This document shows positions 36,270-45,540 of a stretch of DNA of 64,000 nt, one piece after another. A model generated the notes under the pieces. The model saw only the letters and a list, made by a program, of their open reading frames with translations. It was not told the origin of the DNA and did no database searches. Source of the DNA: Reyranella sp. (GTDB taxonomy: Bacteria > Pseudomonadota > Alphaproteobacteria > Reyranellales > Reyranellaceae); assembly GCF_004297265.1 (NCBI RefSeq), contig NZ_SCUT01000045.1, positions 1 to 64,000 of the forward strand, given 5' to 3'. Every line of letters begins with the position of its first letter. Position 1 is the stretch's first letter. The position numbers and the translations under genes were made by a program.

Positions 36270-38060
36270 TCAGCCGCCTCGTGCCTTCGCGGTCGCAGCG
36301 GCGTCGACGACTCCCTTGGCCGAGACGACCACGCCATAGTCCCTGAGCGCGGTCGCGACCGAGATCACGCCGTCGAGCACGTCGTCGGCTACGTCGGCCG
36401 GATCGCGTTCCAGCGGGTTGCCGTAGCCGCCGCCGGCCGGGCCGTAGCACACGAAGCGGCCGTCCTTGCCGATGTGCATGTACGGAACCTTCGAGGGCAG
36501 CGCCCGGTCGGCCTGGCCCGGGATCATGAGATCGAGCTTGGCCGGCATGCCCTCGCTTCCACCCAGGAAGCCCCAGGGCCGGTAGCGATGGCCTTCGCCC
36601 TCGACCGAGGCGCCGCCGTCGCCGAGGAAAGTGAATTCGCGGACCGAGCCCAGGCCGCCGCGCCACTTGCCGGCGCCGGCCACGTCCTCGCGCAATTCGT
36701 AGCGCAGCACGCGCAGCGGCAGATGGGTCTCGATGTCCTCGATCGGGTTGTTGCGGGTGTTGGCGTAGAGCGTGTCGACGGCATCCATGCCGTCCTTGCC
36801 CAGGCGCCCGCCATAGGAGCCTTCGAAGATCTCCATGTGCACCCAGTGGGTCTCGTCCTTGAGGCCGGAGAAGGCGATGACCTTGAGGTTGCCGATGCCG
36901 GCCGAGACGTTGCCGGGCATGGCCTGCGACAGCGCCTTCATCACCGTGTCGGCAAGCTGGTTGCCGGGACAGAAGCGCGCGATGGTGGGCGCCGGGAAGG
37001 TCGGGTTGGCGAGGCAGCCTTTGGGCGCCACGATGGTGATCGGCCGGATGAGCCCGGCATTCACCGGGATGTGGCCGTGGACCTCGGTGTCGAGCAGCAC
37101 CGAGCGGATGGTGAGCCAGATCGCGATGTCGGCGGTGCCTTCGAGTGGCATGTTGATCGGGCGGTCGGGCACCTGCAGCGCTGTTCCCGTGAGGTCGACC
37201 ACCAGCGAGTCATCCTTCTTGGTGATGGTGACGACGATCGGGAGTTCTTTCTTGGTGGGATCGTCGCTGTCGAGATAGCCGTCGATCGCCGTCTCGGCGC
37301 GATAGACGCCGTCGGGCAGCTTTGCGATCGCCTGCCGCATCAAGCGTTCGGCATGATCCATGAGCGCGCCGCAGGCCTGCTCGAAGGTCTCCAGCCCGTA
37401 GCGCTCCACCAGCTCGACCATGCGCTCCGCGCCGATGCGGGCGGCGGCCACCTGCGCATCCATGTCGCCGACCACGAGGTCGGAAGCGCGGATATTGTCG
37501 CGCACGATCTGCCACACCGCGTCGTTGCGCACGCCGCGGTCGTAGACCTTGATGGCCTTGAACTGCAGGCCCTCCGCATAGGCGTCGATCGCCTCGACGA
37601 TGCCGCAGGAGCCGGGCGAGAGTGCTCCGATGTCGAGATGGTGGGCGGTGGTCGCGGCGAAGGCGATCAGCCGCCCCTGCACGAAGACCGGCACGATGAA
37701 GGCGACATCCGGTCCATGACTGGCGCCGGAATAGGCATCGTTGTGCATGATGACGTCGCCCGGACGGATGACGTCGCCGCGTTCCTTCAGGATGCGCTGG
37801 ATGCCGCGTATGTAGCCCGGGATCGGACCCGACTGCAGCGGCGTCGACTGCGCCGACTCCGCGAGGCCGCGGCCCTCGGCATCGACCAGCGCCGCCCCGA
37901 AATCTTCCGACTCCCGGATGATCGAGGAGTAGCTCATGCGCATCAACTTGTAGCCCATCTCGACGGCGATGTTCTCCAGCGCCCCCTGGATGACGCTGCT
38001 GGTGATCGGGTCGATGCGGTCGGGCTTGGTCGCGGGCTGGCGGGCGATGGCGCTGCTCAT
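36270..38060 (-). CDS. hyuB: Hydantoinase B/oxoprolinase family subunit
   Basis: 596 aa. DPITSSVIQGALENIAVEMG at the start and the segment RPGDVIMHNDAYSGASHGPD near 95-115 are typical of HyuB, as are GNLKVIAFSGL and HYRPWGFLGG-like regions near the C-terminus. With HyuA it forms an ATP-dependent cyclic-amide hydrolase (N-methylhydantoin, 5-oxoproline or related) or, in related families, acetone/acetophenone carboxylase. Overlaps hyuA by 4 bases. No third carboxylase subunit is seen, which favours ring hydrolysis. Confidence 0.92.
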   Translation of the reverse strand: MSSAIARQPATKPDRIDPITSSVIQGALENIAVEMGYKLMRMSYSSIIRESEDFGAALVDAEGRGLAESAQSTPLQSGPIPGYIRGIQRILKERGDVIRPGDVIMHNDAYSGASHGPDVAFIVPVFVQGRLIAFAATTAHHLDIGALSPGSCGIVEAIDAYAEGLQFKAIKVYDRGVRNDAVWQIVRDNIRASDLVVGDMDAQVAAARIGAERMVELVERYGLETFEQACGALMDHAERLMRQAIAKLPDGVYRAETAIDGYLDSDDPTKKELPIVVTITKKDDSLVVDLTGTALQVPDRPINMPLEGTADIAIWLTIRSVLLDTEVHGHIPVNAGLIRPITIVAPKGCLANPTFPAPTIARFCPGNQLADTVMKALSQAMPGNVSAGIGNLKVIAFSGLKDETHWVHMEIFEGSYGGRLGKDGMDAVDTLYANTRNNPIEDIETHLPLRVLRYELREDVAGAGKWRGGLGSVREFTFLGDGGASVEGEGHRYRPWGFLGGSEGMPAKLDLMIPGQADRALPSKVPYMHIGKDGRFVCYGPAGGGYGNPLERDPADVADDVLDGVISVATALRDYGVVVSAKGVVDAAATAKARGG

Positions 38061-40135
38061 TGCTTGGCCTCCTTGCGGATCATGAGATTGCCGGCGGCGT
38101 CGGCCTCGAAGCTGAAATGGGGCGGCACGACAGTCGTGGTGTCCATCTGGAGCACGATGGCCGGACCGGGGATGCGCTGGCCGATCGGCAGCAGGTCGCG
38201 GCGGTAGAAGGTCGTCGGATAATCGGCGAGCTTGCCGTCGACGCGGAAGGTGCCGTTGCCGGAGCGCACCGTCGCCGCGGCGAGCGAGCGGGCGCCGTCG
38301 GGCACGGGCTTCGCGATGGTCGCGGCGCTGGCGGCACCAACGAGCCGCAGGTTCACGATCTCGATCGCGGACTGGGCGAAGTGATGACCGTATTCGCGCT
38401 TGTGGACTTCGTGGAACGCCTCGAACGCCTGGGCGAGGGCCGCTTCGTCGAGAATTCCGTCGGGGAAGGTGACCTTGAGTTCGTAGCCCTGGCCGACATA
38501 GCGCAGGTCGCCGCGCCGCTCGAACGTCACCTGCGCGAGATCGATGCCGTCGGCGGTGAAGCGTCCGGCCAGTTCCTTCGCCATGGCGTCGAAGTCGGCG
38601 TTGATGCGGGATAGGTCGGCGGCGCCGGAGACCTGGAACGAGGTACGGATGGCGTCGTAGCGCAGGTCGCTGATCAGCAGGCCGACCGCCGAGGTGATGC
38701 CGGGATGGGGCGGCACGATCACCTCGGTGACGCCCAGCATGTCCGCCACTTCGGCACCATGCAGGGGGCCGGCGCCGCCGAACGCCACCAGCGTATAGTT
38801 GCGCGGATCGATGCCCTTCTGGACGGTGCGCGAGCGGATGGCGTTGGCCATGTTGGCATTGATGAGGGTGATCACGCCTTCGGCGGCTTCACGATCGGAG
38901 AGGCCGAGTTCCCGTGCCAGCTCGCCGATCACACGCCGCGCCGCGACCTCGTCGAGCGACATGCCGCCGCCCAGGAAGTTGCCGCCGTCGAGCCGGCCCA
39001 GCACGACGTTGGCGTCGGTGACCGTGGCGCGCGTGCCGCCGCGGCCATAGGCGGCCGGCCCGGGCACGGCGCCGGCCGAGCGCGGGCCGACCTTGAAGGC
39101 GCCGGCCTGGTCGACGAAGGCGATCGAGCCGCCGCCGGCGCCGATCGTATGCACGTCGATCATCGGCACGAGCACCGGGAAGCCGGCGATCCAGGTGTCG
39201 CGCGCCGTCGCCTCGCCGAAGCCGCCCTCGGTGACGATGCCGATATCGGCCGAGGTGCCGCCGACATCGAAGGTGATGAGGTTGCGCTTCTCCGACAGTG
39301 CGCCCGCCCAGTCACCGCCGATCACGCCGGCCGCGGGGCCGGACAGGAGCGTAAGCACCGGCCGTTCGGCCACCATGCCGGGCGTCGCAACGCCGCCGTT
39401 GGAGGCCATGATGCGCAGGTCGGCCTTGAAGCCCGAGGCCTCGATTTCCGATTCGAGGCGGGTCACATAGTTGCGCACCTTCGGGCCCACGAAGGCGTTC
39501 ATCGCCGTCGTCGTGAAGCGCTCGAACTCGCGGAACTGCGGCGACACCGACGAGGAGGTGGTGGCGAAGCACTCGGGATATTCCTCGCGCACGATCTCCA
39601 TCGCGCGCGCCTCGTGGGATGCGTCGAGATAGGAGAAGAGAAAGCAGATCGCGATGGCCTCGACGCCGGCCTCCTTCAACTCGCGCACTGCCTGGCGCAC
39701 GCCCTGCTCGTCGAGCGGCTCCAGCACCTCGCCGCGCGGCGGCACCAGTCGCTCCGTCACCGTCTTGCGGTGACGGCGCTTGACCAGAGGCCGGTCCTGC
39801 CAGGGAATGTCCTGCATGATCGAGTAGTGCTGAGGCCGCTGGTGGCGACCGATGTGCAGGATATCGCGATAGCCGCCGGTGGTGATCATGCCGGTGACGG
39901 CGCCGTCGTGCTCGAGGATCGCGTTGGTGGCGATGGTCGTGCCATGGAATACGGTGTCGATCGTCTCGCGCGGGATCGAATACTTGTCGCAGAGCGCCAT
40001 CAGCCCCTGCACGACGCCCCGGGACGGATCGTCGGGTGTGGTCGAGACCTTGTGCACGGCGGTGCGGCCGGCCTCGGTGTCGGCAAAGACCAGGTCCGTG
40101 AAGGTGCCGCCCACGTCCACGCCGATCAACCGCAT
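38057..40135 (-). CDS. hyuA: Hydantoinase A/oxoprolinase family subunit
   Basis: 692 aa ATP-binding subunit. ASKHA-type phosphate loops GVDVGGTFTDLVF (5-17) and ITFDVGGTSADIGI near 290, FHGTTIATNA near 65, and GAGGGSIAF near 335 define it. ATG 40135 is chosen because AGGGAGG lies 5 bases upstream. First gene of the minus-strand run hyuA-hyuB-SDR-PCu(A)C-like, divergent from a polyamine-type ABC operon across 123 bases. Substrate cannot be told; a cyclic imide or ureide is suggested by the AtzD-family gene 4 kb away. Confidence 0.92.
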   Translation of the reverse strand: MRLIGVDVGGTFTDLVFADTEAGRTAVHKVSTTPDDPSRGVVQGLMALCDKYSIPRETIDTVFHGTTIATNAILEHDGAVTGMITTGGYRDILHIGRHQRPQHYSIMQDIPWQDRPLVKRRHRKTVTERLVPPRGEVLEPLDEQGVRQAVRELKEAGVEAIAICFLFSYLDASHEARAMEIVREEYPECFATTSSSVSPQFREFERFTTTAMNAFVGPKVRNYVTRLESEIEASGFKADLRIMASNGGVATPGMVAERPVLTLLSGPAAGVIGGDWAGALSEKRNLITFDVGGTSADIGIVTEGGFGEATARDTWIAGFPVLVPMIDVHTIGAGGGSIAFVDQAGAFKVGPRSAGAVPGPAAYGRGGTRATVTDANVVLGRLDGGNFLGGGMSLDEVAARRVIGELARELGLSDREAAEGVITLINANMANAIRSRTVQKGIDPRNYTLVAFGGAGPLHGAEVADMLGVTEVIVPPHPGITSAVGLLISDLRYDAIRTSFQVSGAADLSRINADFDAMAKELAGRFTADGIDLAQVTFERRGDLRYVGQGYELKVTFPDGILDEAALAQAFEAFHEVHKREYGHHFAQSAIEIVNLRLVGAASAATIAKPVPDGARSLAAATVRSGNGTFRVDGKLADYPTTFYRRDLLPIGQRIPGPAIVLQMDTTTVVPPHFSFEADAAGNLMIRKEAKQ

Positions 40136-40231
40136 CCCGACCTCCCTAAGCTTCACGTTGGCCGGAGGGGAGCAAGGACCGCGCCAACGCCTGTCTGTTG
40201 GGACCTCTGTCCCCAGGGAATTTTACAGTGC

Positions 40232-40247
40232 TGGCATGCAGCTTGCT
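40232..40247 (+). promoter_or_regulatory. Sigma-54-like (-24/-12) promoter
   Basis: TGGCATG, four bases, then TTGCT matches the RpoN consensus TGGCACG-N4-TTGCW in all but one position, with GG and GC exactly 10 bases apart. The start site would fall at about 40258, one base before the ABC gene's ATG, so use would give a leaderless transcript. No enhancer-binding site was identified. Confidence 0.45.
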
Positions 40248-40258
40248 TCCTTTGCCGC

Positions 40259-41281
40259 ATGGCCAAGCAGCCGGACATTGAACTCGTATCCCTGACCAAG
40301 CGCTACGGCGAGACGGTGGCGGTCGATTCGATCGGCCTGCGTATCCCCGCCGGCTCCTATTGCTGCCTCCTGGGCCCCAGCGGCTGTGGCAAGACCACGA
40401 CCCTGCGCATGATCGCGGGCCACGAGGAGGTCTCCGAGGGCGACATCATCCTGGGCAGCGAAAACATCACCGTGCTCCCGCCCGCGGCGCGCGGCACGGC
40501 GATGATGTTCCAGAGCTACGCGCTGTTTCCGCATCTCGATTGCACCGACAATGTGGCTTTCAGCCTCAAGATGCGCGGTGTCGACAAGGAGACGCGCCGG
40601 GCACGCGCCGTCGAGATGCTGAAGCGCGTTCATATGGATGCCTATGCCGGCCGCTTGCCGGCCCAGCTTTCCGGCGGCCAGCAGCAGAGGGTCGCGCTGG
40701 CGCGGGCGCTGATCACCGATCCCCAGGTCCTGCTCCTCGACGAGCCGCTGTCCGCGCTGGATCCCTTCCTCCGCATCCGCATGCGCGAGGAGCTGAAGAG
40801 CCTGCAGACGCGGCTGGGCATCAGCTTCATCCATGTGACGCACAGCCAGGATGAGGCGATGGCGCTGGCCGACCTCGTCGTCGTCATGAACGGCGGCAGG
40901 ATCGAGCAGGCGGCACCGCCGCGCGAAGTCTTCAACCGGCCGGCCTCCGCCTTCGTGGCCAAGTTCATCGGCGGCCACAACGTGCTGCCGGCAGCGGTCG
41001 CGCGCGCGGGAGTGGGCGAGGGGCCGTTCGTCGCGATCCGTGCCGACCGCATGTCGGTGCGGCCGGGCAGCTCGGGCGAGGCCGGCGTCACGTCGCTGCA
41101 GGGCGTCACGCGCTCCGTCGAGTATCTGGGTTCGACCGTGCAGGTCGGCATCGACGTCACAGGTCTCGAAACGCTGTCGGCCACGCTGTCGGAGGCGCGT
41201 TTCGATGCGTCGCCGGTGCGGCCGGGCGAACCCGTCATTCTGTCGTGGAGGCCCGAGGACGTTCACGTGCTGGGACGCTGA
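40259..41281 (+). CDS. ABC importer ATPase, polyamine/Fe3+ (PotA) type
   Basis: 340 aa from ATG 40259. Walker A GPSGCGKTT (about 37-45), Q-loop MFQSYALFPH near 83, signature LSGGQQQR near 138, Walker B LLLDEPLSALD near 157, and H-loop THSQDEA. The C-terminal TOBE-like domain (about 265-340) ends VILSWRPEDVHVL. No ribosome binding site is seen before the ATG. It heads a five-gene run with receptor, two permeases and an AtzD-family enzyme. Confidence 0.92.
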   Translation: MAKQPDIELVSLTKRYGETVAVDSIGLRIPAGSYCCLLGPSGCGKTTTLRMIAGHEEVSEGDIILGSENITVLPPAARGTAMMFQSYALFPHLDCTDNVAFSLKMRGVDKETRRARAVEMLKRVHMDAYAGRLPAQLSGGQQQRVALARALITDPQVLLLDEPLSALDPFLRIRMREELKSLQTRLGISFIHVTHSQDEAMALADLVVVMNGGRIEQAAPPREVFNRPASAFVAKFIGGHNVLPAAVARAGVGEGPFVAIRADRMSVRPGSSGEAGVTSLQGVTRSVEYLGSTVQVGIDVTGLETLSATLSEARFDASPVRPGEPVILSWRPEDVHVLGR

Positions 41282-41340
41282 AGGGTCGTTGAGTGAGGGA
41301 GGCGGCCCCGCGCCGTCGAGGCTTGAAGGAGGAAGACGAG

Positions 41341-42630
41341 ATGGCTCGGAAATCGAATGGCGGCATCGGCCGCCGCAGGATGCTCAAGGGCGCGGCCGGC
41401 ATTGCGGGCGCGGCCGTCGGTAGCGGCGCGATCACCGGCTTCCCGGTGATCTGGGCGCAGAACAACAAGAATATCGTCTTGCGCCAGTGCGGCACCGGCG
41501 TGTCGGCGATCAACGAGATCGCGGAGAAGTGCAAGGCCGATCTCGGCATCACGCTGCAGATGACGGCGCTCGATTCCGACGCGGTCGTGCAGCGCGTCGT
41601 GACGCAGCCGAACTCCTTCGACATCGGCGACATCGAATACTGGATGATCAAGAAGGTCTTCGGCGCCAACACGCTGCAGGCGATGGACGTCAAGAAGATC
41701 AAGCTGTTCGACAAGATCGTGCCGATCTTCACCACCGGCAAGCTGAAGCCCGACAGCGTCATCGCCCAGGGCACGGCGCCCAGCACGGTGAGCTTCGTCG
41801 AGGGAGCGACCTCCACCAAGTTCGCCAAGAGCCCGACCCAGTGGTTCACCATCGTGCCGACGATCTACAACGCCGACACGCTGGGCATCCGGCCCGACCT
41901 GGTCGGCCGCAAGATCGACTCGTGGAAGGACATCCTCGATCCGAAGTTCAAGGGCAAGACCTCGATCCTCAACATCCCGTCGATCGGCATCATGGACGCC
42001 GCGATGATCTGCGAGGCCGCGGGCATCGTGAAGTACGGCGACAAGGGCAACATGACCAAGGCGGAGATCGACAAGACCATCGATTTCCTGATCAAGACCA
42101 AGAAGGAAGGCCAGTTCCGCGCCTTCTGGAAGACCTTCGACGAATCGGTGAACCTCATGACCTCGGGCGAGGTCGTGATCCAGTCGATGTGGTCGCCGGC
42201 GGTTTCGGCGGTGCGCGGCAAGGGCGTGCCCTGCGTCTACCAGCCCCTCAAGGAAGGCTATCGCGCCTGGGGCGGCGGGCTTGCGCTTGCCAAGCACCTC
42301 CAGGGCGCGCAGCTCGACGCGGCCTACGACTACATCAACTGGTACCTGTCCGGTTGGGTCGGCGCCTTCCTCAACCGCCAGGGCTACTACTCGGCGGTGC
42401 TCGAGACGGCCAAGGCCAACATGACGGCCGACGAGTGGGGTTTCTGGATGGAAGGCAAGCCGGCGCAGGGCGACATCAAGAATCCGCAGGGCCAGATCGT
42501 CGAGAAGGCCGGCGCCGTGCGCGACGGCGGCTCGTTCTACGACCGCATGGGCGCTGTCGCCTGCTGGAACGCGGTGATGGATGAGGACCGCTACATGGTC
42601 CAGAAGTGGAACCAGTTCATCGCCGCCTAA
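41341..42630 (+). CDS. ABC importer periplasmic solute receptor (PotD-like)
   Basis: 429 aa. ATG 41341 is preceded by AGGAGG; the start carries a Tat signal (GRRRMLKGAAGIAG). The mature protein resembles the PotD/extracellular-solute-binding class: AQGTAPSTVSFVEGA, PTIYNADTLGIRPDLVG and GWVGAFLNRQGYYSAV are typical pieces. It is longer than PotD (about 350 aa). Ligand unknown; neighbours suggest a nitrogen-rich small molecule. Confidence 0.9.
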   Translation: MARKSNGGIGRRRMLKGAAGIAGAAVGSGAITGFPVIWAQNNKNIVLRQCGTGVSAINEIAEKCKADLGITLQMTALDSDAVVQRVVTQPNSFDIGDIEYWMIKKVFGANTLQAMDVKKIKLFDKIVPIFTTGKLKPDSVIAQGTAPSTVSFVEGATSTKFAKSPTQWFTIVPTIYNADTLGIRPDLVGRKIDSWKDILDPKFKGKTSILNIPSIGIMDAAMICEAAGIVKYGDKGNMTKAEIDKTIDFLIKTKKEGQFRAFWKTFDESVNLMTSGEVVIQSMWSPAVSAVRGKGVPCVYQPLKEGYRAWGGGLALAKHLQGAQLDAAYDYINWYLSGWVGAFLNRQGYYSAVLETAKANMTADEWGFWMEGKPAQGDIKNPQGQIVEKAGAVRDGGSFYDRMGAVACWNAVMDEDRYMVQKWNQFIAA

Positions 42631-42650
42631 GTTAGCAGCCCTTTCATATT

Positions 42651-42744
42651 CCTCTCCCCTGTTAGGGGGAGAGGTTAGGTGAGGGGGCTTCGAAGACTGC
42701 GTGTAACCCCCTCACCCAGCCTCTCCCCCTAACGGGGAGAGGGG
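42651..42744. repeat. Large imperfect palindrome (CCTCTCCCC...GGGGAGAGG family)
   Basis: Left arm 42651-42687 and right arm 42707-42744 are near-complementary; each arm also folds on itself (CCTCTCCCC with GGGGGAGAGG). It fills the gap between the receptor gene and its first permease. Such GC-rich intergenic palindromes are dispersed in many alphaproteobacteria. Here it could stabilise the receptor message and lower permease expression. Confidence 0.85.
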
Positions 42745-42753
42745 TAAGAGTCG

Positions 42754-43608
42754 ATGAACCGCGTAAAGTCCTGGGTCACCTACCTGCAGGTCGCGCCGCT
42801 CGCGCTGGTATTCCTGCTGTTCCTCATCGTCCCGATCGCCACGATCGTGGTGGTGAGCTTCTTCGACTACAACACGACCCAGATCATTCCGGCCTTCCTG
42901 CTGCAGAACTACGAGGAACTGCTGCTCTCGCCGGTGACCTGGCGAACCTACCAGCAGACGATCCAATTCGCGCTGATCACCTGGGCACTCACCCTGGGCA
43001 TCGGTTTCACCGTCGCCTATTTCGTGGCGTTTCATGTGCGCTCGCCGACGATGCAGACGGTGCTGTTCCTGATCTGCACCATCCCGTTCTGGACCTCCAA
43101 CGTCATCCGGATGATCTCGTGGATCCCGTTCCTCGGCCGTCACGGGCTCGCCAACACCACGCTGATGAATCTCGGCCTGATCAACCAGCCGCTCGAGTTC
43201 CTGCTCTATTCCGACTTCTCCGTCGTGCTGGCCTATGTGCACCTCTACACGCTGTTCATGGTGGTGCCGATCTTCAACTCGATGATGCGCATCGACCGCA
43301 GCCTGCTCGAGGCGGCGCGCGACGCGGGCGCGACCGGCTGGCAGACCCTGGTCAACGTCATCCTGCCGCTCTGCAAGCCCGGCATCGCCATCGGCTCGAT
43401 CTTCGTCGTCACCATCGTGATGGGCGACTTCGTCACCGTGCGCATGATGAGCGGTGGCCTCAGCGCCTCCGTTGGCCTGATGATGGCGAACGCCATGTCG
43501 CTGCTGCAGTATCCCGCCGCCGCGGCCAACGCCGTCGTGCTGCTGCTGCTGGTGCTGTTCATCGTCGCGGCCATGATGCGCCTGGTCGACATCCGCAAGG
43601 AGCTGTGA
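42754..43608 (+). CDS. ABC importer permease (PotB-like)
   Basis: 284 aa with six hydrophobic segments. The EAA loop reads EAARDAGATGWQTLVNVILP (split: EAARDAGA, then VILP) near residue 187-206, the contact with the ATPase. VAFHVRSPTMQTVLFLICTIPFW-type segment (near 90-112) fits the PotB class. Starts 10 bases after a palindrome and ends one base before the second permease. Confidence 0.92.
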   Translation: MNRVKSWVTYLQVAPLALVFLLFLIVPIATIVVVSFFDYNTTQIIPAFLLQNYEELLLSPVTWRTYQQTIQFALITWALTLGIGFTVAYFVAFHVRSPTMQTVLFLICTIPFWTSNVIRMISWIPFLGRHGLANTTLMNLGLINQPLEFLLYSDFSVVLAYVHLYTLFMVVPIFNSMMRIDRSLLEAARDAGATGWQTLVNVILPLCKPGIAIGSIFVVTIVMGDFVTVRMMSGGLSASVGLMMANAMSLLQYPAAAANAVVLLLLVLFIVAAMMRLVDIRKEL

Positions 43609-43609
43609 C

Positions 43610-44452
43610 GTGCAGCACGGCAAACGCGGTCCTGCCTTCTGGCTCCTCGGCGCCTTCTTCTGCCTGTTCGTGCTGTTCCTCTACGGCCCGACGCTGACCA
43701 TCCTCATCCTGTCCTTCCAGGGACCCGGGGGCGGGCTCACCTTCCCGATGAACGGCGTCTCGCTGCACTGGTTCAGGAACCTGTTCGAGAAGCAGATGGT
43801 GGGCGACTTCGCGGGCTCGCTGCAGCGCTCGATGATCTTGGGCGTCGCGGTCATGCTGGTGACGGTCGTGGCGTCGTTCTCAGCCGGGCTGGCCTTCCGC
43901 TCGCGCTTCCGCGGCTCCGCAATCATCTTCTATCTCGCCATCGCCAGCCTGATCGTGCCCTCGATCCTGATCAGCCTGGGCATCGGCCTGCTCTATCGAG
44001 TGCTCGGCTGGGATCCCGCCTGGTACAGCTCGGCCTTCGGCGCCCATCTGACCTGGACCCTGCCGTTCGGGCTCCTGATCATGTTCGCCGTCTTCAATCG
44101 CTTCGACCGGCGTTACGAGGAAGCCGCGCGCGACCTCGGGGCGACCTCGTGGCAGACCATCCGGCATGTCGTCGTCCCGATTCTGCTGCCGAGCCTGATC
44201 GGCGTCGGCCTGTTCGGATTCACGCTCTCCTACGACGAGTTCGCGCGGAGCCTCTACACGGCCGGCACTTTCAATACGCTGCCGCTCGAGATCTATGGCA
44301 TGACCACCAACGTGACGACGCCGGTCCTCTATGCGCTGGGGACCGTGACCACAGGCGTCTCCTTCCTCGTGATCGCGCTTGCTCTTCTGTCGGTAACCTG
44401 GCTGCGCCGCCGGCGGGCGCGCCATGGCAGCGACGCCGGAAAGGCCGCCTGA
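43610..44452 (+). CDS. ABC importer permease (PotC-like)
   Basis: 280 aa from GTG 43610, one base after the first permease. Six hydrophobic segments; the EAA loop [19 protein letters not shown] lies near residue 170-188. [17 protein letters not shown] near 205 is the usual PotC piece (SFDDF in PotC). One base separates its stop from the AtzD-family start. Confidence 0.92.
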   Translation: MQHGKRGPAFWLLGAFFCLFVLFLYGPTLTILILSFQGPGGGLTFPMNGVSLHWFRNLFEKQMVGDFAGSLQRSMILGVAVMLVTVVASFSAGLAFRSRFRGSAIIFYLAIASLIVPSILISLGIGLLYRVLGWDPAWYSSAFGAHLTWTLPFGLLIMFAVFNRFDRRYEEAARDLGATSWQTIRHVVVPILLPSLIGVGLFGFTLSYDEFARSLYTAGTFNTLPLEIYGMTTNVTTPVLYALGTVTTGVSFLVIALALLSVTWLRRRRARHGSDAGKAA

Positions 44453-44453
44453 C

Positions 44454-45518
44454 ATGACACGCCGGGCAAGAGTGCTGCGCCTGCCGACGGCCGGCCCGCA
44501 GGATACGTCGCCGCTCGCGTCCGCCATCGCGTCGGGGGAGATCGACGCCAGGACCATCGTGGCCATCGTCGGCAAGACCGAGGGCAACGGCTGCGTCAAC
44601 GACTTCACGCGTGGCTATGCCACCCTGGCCTTGAAACTTATGCTGGCGGAGGCACTCGGCTGCCCGCTGGCGGAGATCGAGAAGCGGGTCGCCATCGTCA
44701 TGTCGGGTGGCACGGAAGGCGGATTGTCGCCGCACCTCATCGTCTTCTGCCGCGAGACTGCAGACGAAGCGGTGTCGACGGGACCGCGGCTTGCCATCGG
44801 AGTCGGCCTGACGCGCCCCTTCAAACCGGAGGAGATCGGACGGGCGGCACAGATCGAGGAGACGGCGTCGGCGGTAACGCTTGCGCTGAAGGACGCCGGG
44901 ATTGCCGGCCCCTCCGACGTTCACTTCGTGCAGATCAAGTGTCCGCTGCTGACCAAGGAGCGCATCGAGGAGGCCGCACGGCGCGGTGCGACGACCGCGA
45001 CCGAGGACACCTATCATTCGATGGGCTTGTCGCGCGGTGCCTCGGCGCTGGGCGTCGCTTTGGCCCTGGGCGAGATCGCGGATGCGCCGGAAGCGGCGAT
45101 CTGCAAGGACTGGTCGCTGTTCTCCCGTGTCGCCAGCACCTCGGCCGGTGTCGAGCTGCTGCGCAATGAGATCGTGGTGCTGGGCAACGCGCCGGGCTGG
45201 ATCGGAGATCTCGTGATCGACCACGACGTCATGGGCGACGCGATCGACGCCGAAGCGGCGCGGCGCGTGCTGGCCCGCCTCGGCGGCGAGACGGTCGCGG
45301 TACTGGCCAAGGCCGAGGCCTCTCCGACCGGCGAGATCCGCGGCCGGCGGCACACGATGCTGGACGACAGCGACATCCATTCGACCCGCCATGCCCGCGC
45401 CCTGGTCGGCGGCGTGCTGGCCGGCGCCATCGGCGACACGATGCTCTATGTCTCCGGCGGCGCGGAGCATCAGGGCCCGGCCGGCGGCGGCCCCATCGCG
45501 ATCATTGGGCGGGTCTGA
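44454..45518 (+). CDS. Ring-opening amidohydrolase, cyanuric acid hydrolase/barbiturase family
   Basis: 354 aa, the size of AtzD. The family has three similar domains, each giving a Lys/Ser pair. All six are visible: Lys41 (GKTEGN), Ser84 (MSGGTEG), Lys162 (QIKCP), Ser230 (STSAGVEL), Lys286 (LAKAEA) and Ser334 ([13 protein letters not shown]). Substrate-contacting Arg candidates are Arg53, Arg194 and Arg312 or Arg315. The enzyme would open cyanuric acid to carboxybiuret or barbiturate to ureidomalonate; motifs alone do not separate the two. ATG 44454 follows the permease by one base, so import and ring opening look coupled. Confidence 0.92.
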   Translation: MTRRARVLRLPTAGPQDTSPLASAIASGEIDARTIVAIVGKTEGNGCVNDFTRGYATLALKLMLAEALGCPLAEIEKRVAIVMSGGTEGGLSPHLIVFCRETADEAVSTGPRLAIGVGLTRPFKPEEIGRAAQIEETASAVTLALKDAGIAGPSDVHFVQIKCPLLTKERIEEAARRGATTATEDTYHSMGLSRGASALGVALALGEIADAPEAAICKDWSLFSRVASTSAGVELLRNEIVVLGNAPGWIGDLVIDHDVMGDAIDAEAARRVLARLGGETVAVLAKAEASPTGEIRGRRHTMLDDSDIHSTRHARALVGGVLAGAIGDTMLYVSGGAEHQGPAGGGPIAIIGRV

Positions 45519-45540
45519 GCGGCTGGGCTAAGCTCGCCGC

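Noticed and set aside
38705..40258. Long open frame antisense to hyuA running into the ABC ATPase
   Set aside because: Only the part from ATG 40259 has ABC motifs; the rest is the mirror of hyuA.
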